In this document: in pieces, positions 6,084 to 9,310 of the stretch
Numbering within the stretch: position 1 is the stretch's first letter
Layout: each line of letters begins with the position of its first letter
Translations under genes and position numbers: made by a program
The notes under the pieces: generated by a model
Told to the model about the DNA's origin: nothing
Database searches by the model: none
What the model saw: only the letters and a program-made list of their open reading frames with translations
Source: UBA668 sp049424465
Lineage (GTDB): Bacteria > Actinomycetota > Acidimicrobiia > Acidimicrobiales > Ilumatobacteraceae
Assembly (NCBI GenBank): GCA_049424465.1
Contig: JBMSSR010000114.1
Location: 1 to 9,310 of the forward strand
DNA length: 9,310 nt
Direction of reading: 5' to 3'

Positions 6084-7295
6084 TCAGGTCTGCTGCTTCA
6101 TGTTGTCGAGGATGCCGTACATCGCCTGCACGAGCGCCACTGCGACGAAACCCACCATGGCACCCACACCGACGATCATGATCGGCTCGAAGGCAGTCGT
6201 GAACTTCTTGATCCGCGACTCGAGCTCGCGGTCGAAGTAGATGCTGGCCACCTCGAGCTGCTTGTCGAGCGTGCCGGTCTCCTCGCCGACCTTGAACATC
6301 TGGCGGGCGGCACCGGGGAACAGCTCGGTCCGCACGAGCGGCTGGTAGAACCCGCCGCCCTCCATCATCTCGACCTGTGCGATCTCGAGCCGGTCGCGGA
6401 AGACGGTGTTGACGGTCGCCTCGGTCGTGGTGCGCATCGCGTCGGGCAGCGGCACACCGGCCTTGATCATCGTGGCGAGGATGCGGCAGAAGCGCTCGAG
6501 GATCGAGTACTCGACGATGCCCTTCACGGCCGGGAGCTTGAGGACGAGCTTGTCCTTGAACCGCTTGCCCTTCGGGTGCTTGGTCATCCAGACGATCCAC
6601 CCGACGACGAGCGCGAAGAACGATGCGGGGCCGTACCAGTAGATGGTGAACAGGTCGGCGACGAACAGCAGCATGCGCGTGACGAGCGGCAGGTCGGCGT
6701 CCATCTCCTCGAAGAGCGGCTTGAACTGCGGCAGCACGTAGCCGGCCAGCACCGCCACGGTGAACACGGCGAGCACCATCACGACACCCGGGTAGGACAG
6801 TGCCGACACGACCTTCGAGCGGGTGTCGAGCTCGCGCTGCAGGTAGTCGGACAGACTCTCGAGCGTGTCGTCGAGCTTGCCGGTGAGCTCGGCCGAGCCG
6901 AGGATGCCGATGTAGTACGGCGGGAAGGCCTCGGGATGCTTCGAGGCTGCTGACGACAGCGTGCCGCCGTTGCGCAGGTCCTCGACCATGTCGACGATGG
7001 TGCGCTGCAGCGCGACGTCGGAGGTCTCGTCGCCGATGGTCTCGAGCGCCTCGGTGAGCGAGATGCCGGCCTTGACGAACACGGCGAGCTGACGCGTGAA
7101 GTGCATCAGCTCCTTCTTCTTCACCTTCGTCGCGGTGAGCTCGAGGTTGAACGTGCTCTTCTTCTCGAGGATCTTCACCGGGAAGAGGTTCTTCTCGAGG
7201 ATGTGGGCGCGGGCACCGCCGATCGTGTCGGCCTTGGTCTCGCCCGCAACGGACGAGCCGTTGATGTCGATCGCGGTGTACTCGTAGCGGGGCAT
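6084..7295 (-). CDS. pilC: Type IV pilus inner-membrane platform protein PilC
   Basis: PilC is the platform of the T4P machine, which couples the cytoplasmic ATPases PilB and PilT to pilin insertion and removal. The 403-residue length is typical. The N-terminus MPRYEYTAIDINGSSVAGE is characteristic of PilC/GspF, and two T2SSF domains follow, at about 65-190 and 268-393. The first contains FTRQLAVFVKAGISLTEAL (66-84), and the second the matching FCRILATMIKAGVPLPDAM (269-287). Membrane segments lie at about 170-188, 222-237 and 371-393. EETGTLDKQL (338-347) is a conserved GspF-type stretch, paired with ELTGKLDDTL in the first domain. It begins 21 bases after the pilB stop with an AGGA site (7302-7305) 6 bases before ATG, so the two form an operon. 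It ends 21 bases from the convergent peptidase stop. Confidence 0.96.
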   Translation of the reverse strand: MPRYEYTAIDINGSSVAGETKADTIGGARAHILEKNLFPVKILEKKSTFNLELTATKVKKKELMHFTRQLAVFVKAGISLTEALETIGDETSDVALQRTIVDMVEDLRNGGTLSSAASKHPEAFPPYYIGILGSAELTGKLDDTLESLSDYLQRELDTRSKVVSALSYPGVVMVLAVFTVAVLAGYVLPQFKPLFEEMDADLPLVTRMLLFVADLFTIYWYGPASFFALVVGWIVWMTKHPKGKRFKDKLVLKLPAVKGIVEYSILERFCRILATMIKAGVPLPDAMRTTTEATVNTVFRDRLEIAQVEMMEGGGFYQPLVRTELFPGAARQMFKVGEETGTLDKQLEVASIYFDRELESRIKKFTTAFEPIMIVGVGAMVGFVAVALVQAMYGILDNMKQQT

Positions 7296-7316
7296 CGTGG
7301 GTCCTGGGGTAGGGGG

Positions 7317-9083
7317 TCAGCTGGCGAACAGCGTGCGGACGACTTCGGGGATGGTGGTGACGTCGTTCTCGACGAGGGCCATGGCCTCACGGAGCATGGT
7401 GCGCATGCCCTGCGCGACGGCGAGGCGGCGCAGTTCCTCGGTGGTGGCCCAGCCGACGATCAGCCGGCGCAGCTCGGGGGTGATGCGCAGCAGCTCGTAC
7501 ACGCCGATGCGGTCGCGGTAGCCGGTGCCGGCACAGAAGTTGCAGCCGGCACCGCGGAAGAACGTGGTCTTCTCGCTGCCGCCGCTGTGCTGGCGGAACA
7601 CGGCCAGCTCGTCGGCGCCCGGTGTGTACGGCTCGCGGCAGCTGTCGCAGACCCTGCGCAGGAGGCGCTGGCCGATGACGCCGACGACCGACGACGCGAT
7701 GAGGAACGCCTCGATCCCCATGTCGAGGAAGCGGTGCAATGCCGCGACGCTGTCGGTGCCGTGCAGCGACGACAGCACGAGGTGGCCGGTGAGCGCCGAC
7801 TGCACGGCGATGCGCGCGGTGTCGGCGTCGCGGATCTCACCGACGAGGATGACATCGGGGTCCTGACGGAGGATGGCCTTCAGGCCGGTGGCGAACGTGA
7901 GGCCCGCCTGGTCGTTGGTCTGGATCTGGTTGATGCCGGGGAAGACGTACTCGACCGGGTCCTCGACGGTCGTGATGTTCTTGCCGGCCTCGTTGACCTC
8001 GAGCAGCGATGCGTAGAGCGTCGTCGTCTTGCCGGCGCCGGTGGGGCCGGCACAGATGACCATGCCGAACGGCGAGTGGATCATCTTCGAGTAGTGCAGG
8101 TAGGTCTCGCGCGGGAACCCGAGCTCGGAGAGGCCGATCATCGACCGGCTCTTGTCGAGGATTCGCATGACGATCTTCTCGCCGAACACCGTTGAGACGC
8201 TGGCGACGCGGACGTCGACCTCCTTGCCGTCGATGGTGGTGGAGAACTGGCCGTCCTGCGGGCGGCGCTTCTCGACGATGTTCATGCCGCTCATGATCTT
8301 GAGGCGGCTGATGAGCGCAGCGTGCGCGCCGAGCGGCAGGGTGAACGTCTCGACGAGGTGGCCGTCGATGCGGAACCGGATGCGCAGCTGCTCGTCGAGC
8401 GGCTCGACGTGGATGTCGGAGGCGCGGTCACGCATGGCCTGGCTGACGATGCGGTTGACGAGCTGGATGACCGGTGCCTGGTCGTCGAGGTTGACCTCGG
8501 CGGCAGTGGTGGCGATGCGCTGCTGGTCGTCGATCAGCTCGATCGACTTGACCAGCCGATCGATGTCGGCGTCGGCGCGGTACATCGAGTCGATGAACGT
8601 GCGCACCGTCGACGGGTCGGCGATCATGAAGGTGACGGGTCGGCCTGCGGCAGCCTCGATCGCGGCGCGGCGACTGGGCGCCGGGTCGACGCACAGCACG
8701 ATGAGCGAGCCACCCGATTCGGCGACAGCGATGGCGAGGTGCTTGCGCACGAGCGCCTCGTCGAGCACACCCTTCAGTGCCTCGGGGACGACGACACCCT
8801 TGGTGTCGGCAGCCGGAAGGCCGGTGGCCTGCGACACGGCGGCCGCAGCAATGTGCCGCTCGGTCGAGAACCGGCCGACGACGAGGTCGACGAAGCTGAG
8901 GAGGTCACCGTTGGCCTGGGCGAGCGCGAGGGCGAGGTTGTCGGTCGTCAGGTTGCCGCTGTCGGCCAGCAGCTGGCCCACCTTCATGCACAGTTCGGCC
9001 GACTCGCCGACCGGTGCCTCCATCGGCACCGTGGGGTCGACGACCAGTTCGGCTTCCTTGGTGGCTCCCTTGTTGCGTGCCAT
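7317..9083 (-). CDS. pilB: Type IV pilus extension ATPase PilB
   Basis: PilB is the hexameric cytoplasmic motor that powers pilus assembly. The 588-residue protein has an MshEN/GspE-N-like N-terminal region (about 30-165), including KVGQLLADSGNLTTDNL (34-50). The GspE/PulE ATPase core follows, with SDIHVEP (222-228), Walker A GPTGAGKTT (346-354), Asp box TVEDPVEY (372-379), Walker B DPDVILVGEIRD (408-419) and His box GHLVLSSLHGTD (433-444). A Cys4 zinc motif, CDSC (479-482) and CNFC (514-517), marks it as an extension ATPase of the PilB/GspE type rather than PilT. The start ATG 9083 has GAGG (9091-9094) 7 bases upstream. pilC follows 21 bases downstream in the same operon. The usual Arg and Gln residues of c-di-GMP-binding MshEN repeats are not clearly conserved. 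Confidence 0.97.
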   Translation of the reverse strand: MARNKGATKEAELVVDPTVPMEAPVGESAELCMKVGQLLADSGNLTTDNLALALAQANGDLLSFVDLVVGRFSTERHIAAAAVSQATGLPAADTKGVVVPEALKGVLDEALVRKHLAIAVAESGGSLIVLCVDPAPSRRAAIEAAAGRPVTFMIADPSTVRTFIDSMYRADADIDRLVKSIELIDDQQRIATTAAEVNLDDQAPVIQLVNRIVSQAMRDRASDIHVEPLDEQLRIRFRIDGHLVETFTLPLGAHAALISRLKIMSGMNIVEKRRPQDGQFSTTIDGKEVDVRVASVSTVFGEKIVMRILDKSRSMIGLSELGFPRETYLHYSKMIHSPFGMVICAGPTGAGKTTTLYASLLEVNEAGKNITTVEDPVEYVFPGINQIQTNDQAGLTFATGLKAILRQDPDVILVGEIRDADTARIAVQSALTGHLVLSSLHGTDSVAALHRFLDMGIEAFLIASSVVGVIGQRLLRRVCDSCREPYTPGADELAVFRQHSGGSEKTTFFRGAGCNFCAGTGYRDRIGVYELLRITPELRRLIVGWATTEELRRLAVAQGMRTMLREAMALVENDVTTIPEVVRTLFAS

Positions 9084-9145
9084 GTCCGTGCCTCGTGGTG
9101 TGGTGTCGTCGTCGGGTCGCTGCTGCGGCGGGGCAGGTCAGCGGC

Positions 9146-9310
9146 TCAGTCGCCGGGGGTGGGGTCGGTGGTCGGGCCGTCGTCGCCGGGCAGGCGCGGC
9201 TCGATCGTGGGGTCGCCCTGCGGCGGGGTGGAGGGCCGCCCGGCGAGGCGTGCAGCGCTCGGGCCGGCGGCACTCGTGGGCATCGGCGGGATGACCGGCA
9301 GTTCGGCGCT
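9146..9310 (-). CDS. C-terminal end of an unidentified protein (partial, cut by window edge)
   Basis: On the minus strand a frame enters from the right edge and stops at TGA 9146-9148 after 54 residues. The residues are rich in Pro, Ala, Gly and Asp and end in DDGPTTDPTPGD. Such a disordered acidic tail suits the C-terminus of an actinobacterial protein. The frame lies 62 bases upstream of pilB on the same strand, so it may be the preceding gene of the pilus operon. I cannot assign a family, and the low complexity makes even the coding call uncertain. Confidence 0.45.
   Translation of the reverse strand, partial: SAELPVIPPMPTSAAGPSAARLAGRPSTPPQGDPTIEPRLPGDDGPTTDPTPGD

Noticed and set aside
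7101..8195. Long plus-strand open frame opposite pilC and pilB.
   Set aside because: It is antisense to unambiguous PilC and PilB motifs, and its Ala/Arg/Asp/Gly-rich translation shows no recognisable family.
8152..9294. Plus-strand open frame of about 380 codons opposite pilB.
   Set aside because: PilB on the minus strand carries every catalytic motif. The plus frame is Ser/Arg/Thr-rich with no motif.

Overview
The window is a high-GC chromosomal segment, dense with genes and with strong G/C preference at third codon positions. It is almost entirely a type IV pilus (T4P) locus. It encodes the extension ATPase PilB, the platform protein PilC, the retraction ATPase PilT, a prepilin peptidase (PilD type), and three pilin-like proteins whose order and type resemble the PilV-PilW-PilX minor pilin set. 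The GC content, GTG starts, Thr-rich 'TTTTTVP' linker and a complete T4P motor with PilT suggest a free-living actinobacterium, possibly of the class Acidimicrobiia (Ilumatobacter-like). That placement is an inference from style, not from a marker gene.

Layout. The plus strand starts with the tail of an unidentified gene (to 119). It then runs through a tightly coupled trio: a PilV/GspI-like prepilin (116-643), a PilW/GspJ-like prepilin with an extra C-terminal domain after a Thr-rich linker (649-1746), and a PilX/GspK-like protein (1759-3249). The junctions are a 4-base GTGA overlap, an ATGA overlap, and a stop codon that overlaps the next Shine-Dalgarno sequence. This operon converges on a minus-strand pair: pilT (4071-5219) followed by a DUF429-family gene (3303-4022) whose expected acidic residues all appear to be replaced. 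The prepilin peptidase (5283-6062, plus strand) is divergent from pilT and convergent with pilC. pilB (7317-9083) and pilC (6084-7295) form a minus-strand operon, preceded by the Pro/Asp-rich tail of an unidentified gene (9146-9310).

How they work together. The peptidase cleaves and methylates the prepilins at the Gly|Phe site. PilB and PilC assemble the fibre, and PilT depolymerises it, giving retraction. The PilV/W/X-like proteins probably prime assembly or sit at the tip. No major pilin, PilM/N/O alignment proteins or secretin are visible; a monoderm would not need a secretin, and the other genes may lie outside the window.

The most unusual items are the degenerate DUF429 protein beside pilT, the passenger domain on the PilW-like pilin, the PilX-like protein without Glu at +5, and a five-codon mini-ORF coupled to the peptidase start. 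I see no RNA genes, CRISPR arrays, insertion sequences or attachment sites. No intergenic stretch exceeds about 70 bases.
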